From an uncultured Geobacteraceae bacterium (GTDB lineage: Bacteria; Desulfobacterota; Desulfuromonadia; Geobacterales; Pseudopelobacteraceae): a stretch of DNA of 64,000 nucleotides. Each line of letters starts with the position of its first letter. Positions within the stretch are counted from its first letter, which is position 1. Positions 44,451 to 52,544 of this stretch are shown here, in pieces. The stretch is from positions 1 to 64,000 of the forward strand of contig CAJAFV010000036.1 in the NCBI GenBank assembly GCA_903939115.1, read 5' to 3'. The position numbers and the translations under genes are program-made. The notes beneath the pieces are model-generated. The model worked only from the letters and a program-made list of their open reading frames with translations. It had not been told where the DNA came from and did no database searches.

Positions 44451-45185
44451 TCAGGAAGAGTGATTCTTTAAGACATATGCTGTGCTGCGCTGTTCGGCAA
44501 AGGTAAGATGGCTCATCATCGCTTCGCGGGCGCCTTCCGAGTCACGCAGTCGTATTGCTTCAAAAATGCTGTGGTGGTGCCGGTAAAGTTGGTGGTGATC
44601 TTCTCTGGTGATATATACCGCCCTCCAGACACTCTGCTGAAATTCCTTCATTGCATCGAACAGGCTCTGCATCAGGTGCAGCCAGACGATGTTGTGAGTG
44701 GCGCGGGCGATAACAATGTGAAAATTTGCGTCAAGATCTTCTGAGGGGAGTAAGCCATCCAGATTACGTGCCATTCCGGAGATTATCTCTTCCATGCGTC
44801 GAATGTCCTCCGGCAGTGCCCGCTCTGCGGCATACCAGGCTGTCCATGATTCCATGCATTTGCGCACCTCGATAACATCAAGTGCCCGATCCTGCTGAAT
44901 GCGAATCAGCTCACTCAACGAGTTTGTATTGGACGTTTCCACCAGAGACATAACTACAGTGCCGCCTCCCTGATATGACATGACCAGTCCAGATGAAGCC
45001 AGAACATTCAGAGCTTCCCGCACTGACGGTCGGGATACTCCAAACATTTCGGCAAGCTCACGCTCCGGCGGCAGTTTGTCACCAGGAGCAAATTCTCCGG
45101 ACAGGATAGAGGAGCGAATTTGCTCAGCAATCTGAGTAGAGACTTTTTTCGGCTTTATCGGTTGAAAATTCATGGTCTGTTCCAT
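44451..45185 (-). CDS. FadR-type GntR transcriptional regulator, probable lactate regulator
   Basis: This 244-residue regulator has an N-terminal winged helix ('GDKLPPERELAEMFGVSRPSVREAL', split by the turn) at about 15-80 and an FCD ligand domain at about 95-230 with the metal-type His residues 'NFHIVIARATHN' and 'HHSIF'. It resembles LldR/PdhR. It lies next to lactate oxidation genes on the same strand, so lactate is a likely effector. ATG 45185 has a poor ribosome binding site; ATG 45173 (Met-Asn-Phe) is an alternative start. Confidence 0.88.
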   Translation of the reverse strand: MEQTMNFQPIKPKKVSTQIAEQIRSSILSGEFAPGDKLPPERELAEMFGVSRPSVREALNVLASSGLVMSYQGGGTVVMSLVETSNTNSLSELIRIQQDRALDVIEVRKCMESWTAWYAAERALPEDIRRMEEIISGMARNLDGLLPSEDLDANFHIVIARATHNIVWLHLMQSLFDAMKEFQQSVWRAVYITREDHHQLYRHHHSIFEAIRLRDSEGAREAMMSHLTFAEQRSTAYVLKNHSS

Positions 45186-45275
45186 TAAAAAGGGGAGCCG
45201 GAGCGACTCACCTTCTTCTATCGTATTTTGTGCGGTTCTGCAACCGATTCAGCTCTCTGCCTCTGATAAATCTGT

Positions 45276-46370
45276 TCAGAAAAGTTCATCAAGGAGATCA
45301 AAATCAAGATGAGTCTCTGCCAGGTTTCTAATCAGGACAAGTTTTTCGGTGTCGTCGGCGGTAATTTTAGACACATCCTCGGTGATTATCTTATACAGTT
45401 CCGCCGTTGTGTGCACTACGGAGCGCATATACGGAATATTGCTGCGATCAAGGATCATCTGGGTGATAGTGCTGACAGGGGCCGTACCGGGAATGACCAG
45501 ACCGACAATCAGGGGGCGGTATTCCGGAATTTTATAGAGATTAGCCAGCGTTACCAGCAGTTCGTCACGACTGCTGGTAACAATCAGCAGGGATGACTCA
45601 CGAATCAGCTCAGTGACCCGTTGGGTCGAAGCAGCGCCTATCTGGACATGGTTTATTATTCTGCTTGCTTCACGCCTGTTACCCTGAAGAGGTAAGCCAA
45701 GCAACTTGGAGATCCGTCTGAGCGTTGGATTTGCCAGAACCGGATGATAGTCAACTCCGCCAACAACTTTCATTTTTTCATCTGCAAGGGCTCTGGTCAG
45801 ATAATCCAGGGTACGGTCACGTTTTTCGGGGATAAGCTTATTGGCAAGCACAGCCCGTACTTCGACCCCCTCCTTCTCAAACAGAGCAAGTCCCATATAG
45901 ATTTTATCGACGACATTTCCCAGACCGCCGCCGGTCACCATTAACACAGGAGCATTCAGCATCCGGGCGATGTGCGCATTTGACGTCTTCATCACCGATC
46001 CGACTCCGGGGTGCCCCGAGCCCTCAATAATGATGAAATCGCACCTTTTTTCAAGTTCGCCATACGCCCGCATGATTCGTTCATGAAGTTCGTGGGGGGA
46101 TATTTCCCCATCTACTACCTTGCGTGTTGTCTCGGGATGGACCACTACCGGCGACATCCAGCGCAGCTCTTTTTCCAGTTCAAAGACCTGTGCAATCAGT
46201 GCAGCATCCTTGTCTACCGTGATGCGATGAAACGTGGCCGGTTTGGGTCCGAGCGGCTTGAAAAAACCGACGTTACGGTATTTTTTCAGCGCCAGGTGCA
46301 TCATGCCGATGCTGGTGGTGGTTTTTCCGCAGTTCTGACCGGTGGCCGCAATAAATATCTTTTTTGCCAT
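45276..46370 (-). CDS. BioD/Pta-N-like P-loop ATPase with DRTGG domain
   Basis: ATG 46370, with 'gagga' nine bases upstream, gives 364 residues; an upstream in-frame extension would run through a hairpin. The P-loop is 'AATGQNCGKTT', as in dethiobiotin-synthetase-like proteins. The C-terminal part (about 215-330) corresponds to the DRTGG domain found in the N-terminal half of long phosphotransacetylases. The acetyl-transferring domain itself is absent. Its position between lactate dehydrogenase and the regulator suggests a link with acetyl-CoA/acetate handling of lactate oxidation, but its reaction is unknown. Confidence 0.85.
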   Translation of the reverse strand: MAKKIFIAATGQNCGKTTTSIGMMHLALKKYRNVGFFKPLGPKPATFHRITVDKDAALIAQVFELEKELRWMSPVVVHPETTRKVVDGEISPHELHERIMRAYGELEKRCDFIIIEGSGHPGVGSVMKTSNAHIARMLNAPVLMVTGGGLGNVVDKIYMGLALFEKEGVEVRAVLANKLIPEKRDRTLDYLTRALADEKMKVVGGVDYHPVLANPTLRRISKLLGLPLQGNRREASRIINHVQIGAASTQRVTELIRESSLLIVTSSRDELLVTLANLYKIPEYRPLIVGLVIPGTAPVSTITQMILDRSNIPYMRSVVHTTAELYKIITEDVSKITADDTEKLVLIRNLAETHLDFDLLDELF

Positions 46371-46382
46371 GATTATATTCCT

Positions 46383-46425
46383 CGTGCGTGACACACATAA
46401 TGTAAATGTGGGCGTGTCACGCACG
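46383..46425. repeat. perfect 12-bp inverted repeat abutting the ribosome binding site of the ATPase gene
   Basis: Arms 'cgtgcgtgacac' (46383-46394) and 'gtgtcacgcacg' (46414-46425) enclose 19 bases. On the minus-strand mRNA the hairpin ends directly before the Shine-Dalgarno 'agga' of the ATPase gene. No T-run follows, so it is not a simple terminator; it may control translation or RNA stability, or bind a dimeric protein as DNA. Confidence 0.75.
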
Positions 46426-46482
46426 ATTTATAGCATTTATTCTGTTGTAACGGAGGAAATTTCTTCTCTTTCAGTTAATTAA

Positions 46483-46507
46483 GCCGGAGGACGTACTTCC
46501 CTCCGGC
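46483..46507 (-). terminator. hairpin downstream of the lactate dehydrogenase gene, weak terminator
   Basis: An eight-pair stem 'gccggagg/cctccggc' with a nine-base loop lies 85 bases after the dehydrogenase stop. On the minus strand it is followed by 'ttaattaa', a weak tail, so partial read-through to the ATPase gene is possible. Confidence 0.5.
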
Positions 46508-46583
46508 CATGAAAGGAGCACAAATGGCAGTATGTGCTCGTCCAATAACAATCGTTTGATTGTGTAATATCGTGTTGCAATCA

Positions 46584-46594
46584 AATTGGTATTA
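46584..46594. promoter_or_regulatory. 11-base element AATTGGTATTA, candidate regulator half-site
   Basis: This 11-mer overlaps the dehydrogenase stop codon and recurs exactly, on the opposite strand, at 51648-51658 in the lactate permease promoter region. TTGGT-type sites are usual for FadR/LldR regulators, and such a gene is in this locus. Confidence 0.35.
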
Positions 46595-49501
46595 AACCCA
46601 GTTTGTTGATTCCAGCAGCACCTCTCCACCGTTATCCAGGTTCCTGCGAGTGGTGCAGCGGTCCACCAGATAGGCTATGGACTGATAGTTGATGCCGCTA
46701 TGCTGTGACAGGCCGATTTCGCAGGGGCGGATGTTGGAGTAGCCGGTTTTGCACTCTGCCGGCAGGGACGGTTTCAGTTCTGCCAATGCAGTTGCTGTAA
46801 GTTCCGGCGTGTCAAAGCCCTTGCTGCCCGCAAATCCGCAGCAGGTTACTTTGGTTGGCGTAACAATTTTTTCAACACAGGCCAAGGCGACGGTCTTGAA
46901 CTTTTCCGTCAGCAGCATTTTGGTGGAACTGCAGGTGACATGGATTGCCACTGTTTCCGGTGACCTGGTAAAGATCAAGCGTTGCATGAGGAAGTCATGG
47001 ATAAACTCCACTGTTTCATAGAGTTTGAGCTTTTTGTCCAGCACCTGACGCATCCGGTAGAGGCATGGGCTGGTATCACACAGTACCGGATATTCACCGT
47101 TGTTGCTGGCTGCCATAAGCGCCTTTTCAAGTTCACGGCTCTTGGTTTCTGCCGCTTCAAAGAAGCCTTTGCTGTCAAAGGCCATGCCACAGCAGAGTTT
47201 GTCCATATCCTCCGGCAGGATCACTTCATAGCCGGCTTTTTCCAGCACTGCCAGTACAGCCTGGTTGAGTGGCCGCTGGTCAGGGTCACTTTGTGCCGGT
47301 CCCATCATTCTGCTGGAGCAGCTGGCAAAATAGACCACTTTCGGTTTTTTGGTCGGCTGGTGCGGTCGTGAGACTTTTGGCGTTGAACCACGCTGCGGCA
47401 TCCAGGGCGTCCAGAGTGGCAAGGCATTCTGAGACAGCCCACGGGCGGTGTTGGCCATACGTCCCATTGTCGAACTGCCCAGCATCTGATGCATCAGATC
47501 AGCAAAGGTGAGACCGGTGCGCACTAAAGCTGCGGTTCCGGCAAAATGGCGTGCAACGTAGTTGGCGGTGGCATTGGCCTCTGCACCATGTTTTTCGTTA
47601 CGCAGAATCTTGGTGTAATCACCGGTATTGATGGCTACCGGGCAGGTGGTGGCACACAATCCGTCAACCGCACAGGTGCCTTCACCCCAGTAGCTGTAGT
47701 CTTCTTCCAGTCTGTTCAACTGGGCGGAATCTTTTCCGGAGCGTTTCAATCCGGCAATCTGGCGCTGGGCAGTGATGCGCTGACGAGGTGTGGCTGTCAG
47801 GTTTTTTGAAGGGCACATGATTTCACAGAACCCGCATTCGATACACTTGTCGATCTTCTCATGCGTCTGCGGCATATGTTTGAGGTTCTCGAGATACACG
47901 GCCGGATTTTCATTGATTATAACGCCGGGGTTGATCAGGTTGTGCGGGTCAAAGGCCTTTTTGATGCGTTTCATCAGGCAGTAGGCCTTTACTCCCCATT
48001 CCATTTCGACAAAAGGGGCCATGTTACGACCGGTACCATGTTCAGCTTTCAGGGCGCCACCATAACTGTTGACAACCATAGCGCAGACTTCCTGCATGAA
48101 TTTATCATACTGATCGATTTCTTCCTGCTGGGTGAAATCGGGGGTCAACACGAAATGCAGGTTGCCGTCCAGGGCATGCCCAAAGATGATCGCATCTCCG
48201 TAGCCGTTGCGGATCATCATGCTGCGCAGTTCAACCGTCGCTTCAGCCAGTCGTTCCAGCGGGAAGGCGATATCTTCAATAATGACTGAAGTTCCGATAC
48301 GCCGTACGTTGCCCACAGCCGGGAACAGGCCTTTACGAATATTCCAGAGTGCCTCGTATTCCGTTTTGACATCGGTAAAGGCAATCGGGAATACCGTTGG
48401 TATACCGTTCAGGCGTTGCTTGACCTTTTCCACCAGTAGGTCCAGTACCTCATGGTTTTCTCCCCGTACCTCCACCAGCAGGGATGCGACGTTTTCATCG
48501 AGGGTTTTCAGGTATTCCGGCATACCCGGTTTTTCTTCCACGGCGCGCAATGAAATACGGTCCATCAGTTCGGCCGCTGAAACCACTGTGCGATCCAACT
48601 GCATGACGCCATTGCAGGCACTGGCCATATCGGGAAAGAAAATCAGGGCTGATGCCTTATGGGCGTGTTCGATAATGGTGCGAAAGGTGATGTCGGCAAT
48701 AAAGCCGAGTGTGCCCTCGGAACCGATCATCAGATGCTTGATGATGTCGATAGGGTCCGTGTGATCGACAAACGAGTTAATGCCGTATCCGGTAGTGTTC
48801 TTTATCTTGTATTTGCGCATGATCAGCTTGGTCAGAGCGTTGTCGGCAGCGATCTCGTCGCGAATACACTCTACCGTTGCAATGAGGTCGCGGTGACTGG
48901 CCAGGAATGCTGCACAAGATGCCGTGTCGGAAGTGTCCAGCAGGGTACCGTCATGAAATATGATCTTCATCTCTGTGACGGTTTTGTAACTGTTGTCGGT
49001 TGTGCCGCAGCACATGCCGCTGGCATTGTTGGCGGCAATGCCGCCGATCATGGCATGGTTGATCGAGGCCGGGTCAGGACCGATCTTGCGGTCATACGGT
49101 TTCAGATAGGCATTGGCTTCCGCGCCTAAGATGGCAGGTTCGAGCGAGATGGTGTCGCCGTTTTCAGAAATAACGCATTTACCCCAGCCGCCGGACATAA
49201 CCAGCAGAACCGAATCTGTGACCGCTTGACCGGAAAGGCTGGTGCCGGCTGCCCGGAATGTAACGGCAATTTTGATAGAACCGGCAACCTTGATGATACG
49301 CGACATCTCATCTGCACAGCTGACCTTGATGACGATCTTGGGAATCAGGCGGTAGACACTTGCGTCGGTTCCATAGGCCATGGTGCAGATCGGATCGCAG
49401 AACACTCTTGATTCCGGGATGAACGTGATGCACTCGTGGTAGAATGTGCGATATTCTTCGGGTAGTCGGGCAATGTCAGCGGGATTCGTTTTGAGGATCA
49501 C
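46592..49501 (-). CDS. FAD- and Fe-S-containing D-lactate dehydrogenase (Dld-II type)
   Basis: This 969-residue protein has an N-terminal FAD-binding type 4 domain ('FRAAGTSLSGQA', 'GGIAANNASGM', 'GSEGTLGFI') and an FAD-oxidase C-domain ending with 'EHGTGRNMAPF' at about residue 500. Then come two ferredoxin-type motifs, 'CIECGFCEIMCP' and 'CAVDGLCATTCPVAI', and CCG domains with 'CCGMAFDSKG' and 'CCGFAGSKG'. This matches respiratory D-lactate dehydrogenases of the Shewanella Dld-II kind. It should oxidise D-lactate to pyruvate and pass electrons to the quinone pool or another carrier. It follows the permease gene by 73 bases. A 2-hydroxyglutarate-type substrate cannot be excluded. Confidence 0.88.
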   Translation of the reverse strand: MILKTNPADIARLPEEYRTFYHECITFIPESRVFCDPICTMAYGTDASVYRLIPKIVIKVSCADEMSRIIKVAGSIKIAVTFRAAGTSLSGQAVTDSVLLVMSGGWGKCVISENGDTISLEPAILGAEANAYLKPYDRKIGPDPASINHAMIGGIAANNASGMCCGTTDNSYKTVTEMKIIFHDGTLLDTSDTASCAAFLASHRDLIATVECIRDEIAADNALTKLIMRKYKIKNTTGYGINSFVDHTDPIDIIKHLMIGSEGTLGFIADITFRTIIEHAHKASALIFFPDMASACNGVMQLDRTVVSAAELMDRISLRAVEEKPGMPEYLKTLDENVASLLVEVRGENHEVLDLLVEKVKQRLNGIPTVFPIAFTDVKTEYEALWNIRKGLFPAVGNVRRIGTSVIIEDIAFPLERLAEATVELRSMMIRNGYGDAIIFGHALDGNLHFVLTPDFTQQEEIDQYDKFMQEVCAMVVNSYGGALKAEHGTGRNMAPFVEMEWGVKAYCLMKRIKKAFDPHNLINPGVIINENPAVYLENLKHMPQTHEKIDKCIECGFCEIMCPSKNLTATPRQRITAQRQIAGLKRSGKDSAQLNRLEEDYSYWGEGTCAVDGLCATTCPVAINTGDYTKILRNEKHGAEANATANYVARHFAGTAALVRTGLTFADLMHQMLGSSTMGRMANTARGLSQNALPLWTPWMPQRGSTPKVSRPHQPTKKPKVVYFASCSSRMMGPAQSDPDQRPLNQAVLAVLEKAGYEVILPEDMDKLCCGMAFDSKGFFEAAETKSRELEKALMAASNNGEYPVLCDTSPCLYRMRQVLDKKLKLYETVEFIHDFLMQRLIFTRSPETVAIHVTCSSTKMLLTEKFKTVALACVEKIVTPTKVTCCGFAGSKGFDTPELTATALAELKPSLPAECKTGYSNIRPCEIGLSQHSGINYQSIAYLVDRCTTRRNLDNGGEVLLESTNWV

Positions 49502-49536
49502 GGCATGCTCCTGTTGTTGCGTTAGTAGAGATAAAT

Positions 49537-49559
49537 CCGGGCGGCCTGCAGCCGCCCGG
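49537..49559. repeat. GC-rich intercistronic hairpin between permease and dehydrogenase genes
   Basis: A perfect nine-pair stem 'ccgggcggc/gccgcccgg' with a five-base loop lies 15 bases after the permease stop on the minus strand. There is no long T-run, so it more likely protects the upstream message or tunes downstream expression. Confidence 0.7.
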
Positions 49560-49574
49560 CTACATTTCTTACAC

Positions 49575-51527
49575 TTACGGTATCATCCACTGCAGGTAAT
49601 ACGCCTGAATATAGACAATGACACCTACTATAATCGTTAGGAAAATCGAGTGTTTAAAGGTAAAGCGGAACAGCGTCCCCTCCTCGCCAACCATACCGCA
49701 GGCAGCGGTTGCGACCGCCAGGGACTGCGGCGAAAGCATCTTGCCCATGACACCGCCGCTGGTGTTGGCTGCGCCGGTCAGGATCGGATTGATGCCGAGC
49801 TGCTCGGCGGTTGCTTTCTGCAGTCCGCCGAAGAGGACGTTACTGGAGGTGTCGGAACCGGTCAGGAATACGCCCAGCCAACCGAGAAACGGTGAGATGA
49901 ACGGAAACCAGTGACCGGTTTTGGTGAAGACCAGGCCAAGACAGTTAGTCATGCCGGAGGTGTTCATGACGTATGCCAGGCCAAGTACGGAGCCGACGGT
50001 AATCGCCGGAAAACGCATGTCATAGAGCGTTTTTCCGCCCAGTTTGATAACATCGCCAAACCCGACACCACAGATCAGTGCGGAGAGGAAGGCGGCAATA
50101 AGGATGGCGGTGCCGGCAGCGGACATGAAGTTAAAGTTATACTTGGCAGGCAGCTTGATAGGCAGCTGATCGGCAAGCGCTTTTACCAGCGGCTTGAATT
50201 GATCTTTTGCAACGATCTTGTTTTTTTCCAGATCATCCTTGACCAACTTCTGGATGTCGGCACTTTTCTTGGCAATACCATTGAACCCGGCATTACGGTC
50301 TTCAGTCAGCACCGCCCCTTTACCGGCCATTCCCTGTTCTACCGAAAGGAATTTATCTTCCAGACCTTTCAACTCATTCAGCATGGTGATGGCACCGGCC
50401 AGCTTCGGCTCAGTTGACGGCAGTACCGCCAGAAGTTTATCGGTTTCTGCCGTGACGGCGGAAATCTTCTTTAGTCCGTCTTCAGGTTTGGAAACTTTTT
50501 TAACAATCATACTGTCGAGTCCAGCCACGGTTATAACTACCTTGCTTTTGTCGAGCTCAGTCTTGATGGAAGGGATGCCCCACAACAGTACCATGACGGT
50601 GAGGGCCAGATAGGGAGCCCAGGCGCGAAATACTTCTGCAACGGTGTAATGGTGTTGCTCTTTTGTGCCGCTGCTTGTTTCGTGGTCGAATACATAGTTT
50701 TCTTTTGGCTGCCAGACCTGCAGCAGGGCGACCAGGGCAGCCATAGCGGCCAGCGAGGAGATGATATCAGGGAGGTAGGGACCGAGGTAGCTGGCGGTGG
50801 CCCACTGACCAACGGCGAAAGTTACACCGCAGACGATGATGGCCGGTAGAACTTCAATGGTTTTTTTGAAGCCGACCATAATCAGGATGACATAGAAGGG
50901 AATAAATACAGATATGAAAGGAAGTTGGCGGCCGACCATGGTTGATAGTTTCATCAAGCCGTCATCACCATACCCCATGACACCAGCCAGAGCGACAACC
51001 GGAATGCCGATGGCGCCGAAAGCGACCGGAGCTGTGTTGGCAATCAGACAGACACCGGCGGCGTATAATGGGCGGAAGCCGAGGCCGACCAGCGTAGCGC
51101 CGGCTATGGCTACCGGAGTACCAAAACCGGCAGCGCCTTCGATGAAGGCGCCGAAACAGAAGGCGATCAGCAGCGCCTGGATGCGGCGGTCGCCGGTAAC
51201 ACCGGCCAGCGAGGCGCGGATTACTTCAAACTGGCCACCTTTAACGGTAATGTTGTAGAGGAACAATGTTGTGATGACGATGTAAAACACCGGGAAGAGG
51301 CCGAAGGCGGCGCCCTGTGCGAAGGCGAGTCCGGCCAGCTTTGCAGGCATTCCCCATACCGCAATGGCGATACCGATTGCCGATGCAACGGCAAGGGGAC
51401 CCGCTTTGTGAGCCTTCATTTTCAATACGGCGAGACAGATAAAAATGACAACGAGTGGTATGGCGGCGATCAGCGCCGACAAACCGAGACTTCCTCCTGC
51501 GGGTGTGTACGTTTGAATCCAGGGCAT
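49575..51527 (-). CDS. lctP: L-lactate permease family protein with large extra loop
   Basis: ATG 51527 is chosen because 'ggagag' stands eight bases ahead; this gives 650 residues, while usual LctP/LldP proteins have about 550-590. Family marks are 'PWIQTYTPAGGSLG' at the start, 'GAFIEGAAGFGTPVAI', 'NTAPVAFGAIGIP' and 'SDTSSNVLFGGLQ' near the end. About fourteen membrane helices are expected. The extra length is a charged, helical stretch at about 343-455, rich in Lys, Asp and Glu, between two helices. It imports lactate together with protons. It heads the minus-strand lactate operon. Confidence 0.93.
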   Translation of the reverse strand: MPWIQTYTPAGGSLGLSALIAAIPLVVIFICLAVLKMKAHKAGPLAVASAIGIAIAVWGMPAKLAGLAFAQGAAFGLFPVFYIVITTLFLYNITVKGGQFEVIRASLAGVTGDRRIQALLIAFCFGAFIEGAAGFGTPVAIAGATLVGLGFRPLYAAGVCLIANTAPVAFGAIGIPVVALAGVMGYGDDGLMKLSTMVGRQLPFISVFIPFYVILIMVGFKKTIEVLPAIIVCGVTFAVGQWATASYLGPYLPDIISSLAAMAALVALLQVWQPKENYVFDHETSSGTKEQHHYTVAEVFRAWAPYLALTVMVLLWGIPSIKTELDKSKVVITVAGLDSMIVKKVSKPEDGLKKISAVTAETDKLLAVLPSTEPKLAGAITMLNELKGLEDKFLSVEQGMAGKGAVLTEDRNAGFNGIAKKSADIQKLVKDDLEKNKIVAKDQFKPLVKALADQLPIKLPAKYNFNFMSAAGTAILIAAFLSALICGVGFGDVIKLGGKTLYDMRFPAITVGSVLGLAYVMNTSGMTNCLGLVFTKTGHWFPFISPFLGWLGVFLTGSDTSSNVLFGGLQKATAEQLGINPILTGAANTSGGVMGKMLSPQSLAVATAACGMVGEEGTLFRFTFKHSIFLTIIVGVIVYIQAYYLQWMIP

Positions 51528-51893
51528 GATAACTCTCCTTTCCTTTCTTGGGATATACATCTACTGCAATAAGGGTCTCGGGTGGTGCGTGTCAGGATCG
51601 TTTGTAAATCGTGCGACAATATAATAGAAAAAGGTTTTGCTAAGTTGTAATACCAATTACTTCTTTTGAAAAAAGCTGTCAAGCTTTTTTTGAAATAAAA
51701 ATAAAAATGTTTATTGACAAGGTATATAGAGATGAAATAGTGTTGCCGTCAAGGTGGCTTTACAAATTAAAACAAGTTCTGTAAGTCGCTTTTAAATTAT
51801 AATTGTAAATTGGTTTGTCATGCAAATAGCTGCAGTACGTTTTAGTTTTGTGGAACAGTGTATTTCAATTCCTACATCTGCGAGGTGAGTCCC
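51528..51893. promoter_or_regulatory. divergent promoter region of the lactate locus
   Basis: This 366-base AT-rich gap separates the permease (minus) and lutC (plus). It holds the candidate operator TAATACCAATT (51648-51658), a TTGACA box at 51714-51719 on the plus strand without a strong -10 partner, and 'aaattggtttgtca' at 51808-51820, a weaker TTGGT-like site. Joint control of both directions by the FadR-type protein is likely but inferred. Confidence 0.5.
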
Positions 51894-52544
51894 ATGTTGT
51901 ACGAACAATTCAAAGCCAGGGCGGAAGGGGTCAGTGCGGAAGTTTTTAAATTTGCAACCAAAGCCGAGGCACTTGAACATCTGATTGTTTTTTTACGCAC
52001 TGAGGGTCTGGCAGATACTCCGCAGGCAACGGCCCTCTGGGCTGAATGCTCATTTCTGGACGGTATCGACAGGGATGCAGTGGCAGTGAATGCCGGCTTG
52101 AAGTTCGGTGTCACGCGTGAACTTGCAGCTCATGCCCGTTTCGGCATAAGCCAGATGGAGTGGGCGCTGGCCGATACCGGTTCGCTGGCACAGAACTCTA
52201 CCGCAATTGAACAACGACTGGTGTCATCGCTTTCGACTATCCACATCGCTCTGGTGCCGACGAGCGGGATACTGCCGGACATGCCGACACTGCTCGCAAA
52301 AGTGCACCCCGGAGATTGCGCCTATCTGGCCATGATTACCGGTCCGAGCCGGACGGCCGACATCGAGCGGGTTCTGACTATCGGAGTCCATGGTCCGGAA
52401 CGGCTGGTTATTATTTTCGTTAACGAACTGTCCGGCCCCCCCCTCCCGACCTCCCCCCGCTTGGGGGAGGAGAAAACTCCCTCACCCAGCGGGGGAGGGC
52501 TGGGGAGGGGGAAAAATGGCAATGATATGGGAGGAAACAAATAA
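51894..52544 (+). CDS. lutC: LutC-like LUD-domain protein with palindrome-encoded tail
   Basis: ATG 51894 stands behind 'gaggtgag'. The 216-residue protein has the LUD fold of LutC/YkgG: 'GITRELAAHARFGIS'-like and 'WALADTGSLAQNS', then 'PTSGILPDMPTLL' and 'MITGPSRTADIE', the phosphate/nucleotide-like signature. It is a subunit of the LutABC L-lactate oxidising complex. The last 35 residues, rich in Pro, Gly and Arg, are coded by a GC-rich palindromic repeat and are not part of the normal fold. Its stop overlaps the start of the next gene (TAATG). Confidence 0.88.
   Translation: MLYEQFKARAEGVSAEVFKFATKAEALEHLIVFLRTEGLADTPQATALWAECSFLDGIDRDAVAVNAGLKFGVTRELAAHARFGISQMEWALADTGSLAQNSTAIEQRLVSSLSTIHIALVPTSGILPDMPTLLAKVHPGDCAYLAMITGPSRTADIERVLTIGVHGPERLVIIFVNELSGPPLPTSPRLGEEKTPSPSGGGLGRGKNGNDMGGNK
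52436..52511. repeat. GC-rich REP-like palindrome inserted in the 3' end of lutC
   Basis: Arms of about 28 bases, 'cccccctcccgacctccccc' then 'cgcttggg' and the inverse on the other side ('cccagcgggggagggc', 'tggggaggggg'), flank a short centre. The sequence is unlike the surroundings and belongs to the type of palindromic repeats usually found between genes. It keeps the frame open and codes a Pro/Gly-rich tail. Confidence 0.8.

Noticed and set aside
52436..52511. Frameshift or assembly error at the end of lutC
   Set aside because: The frame stays open through the repeat and ends in a normal TAATG coupling, so an inserted repeat explains the sequence better.
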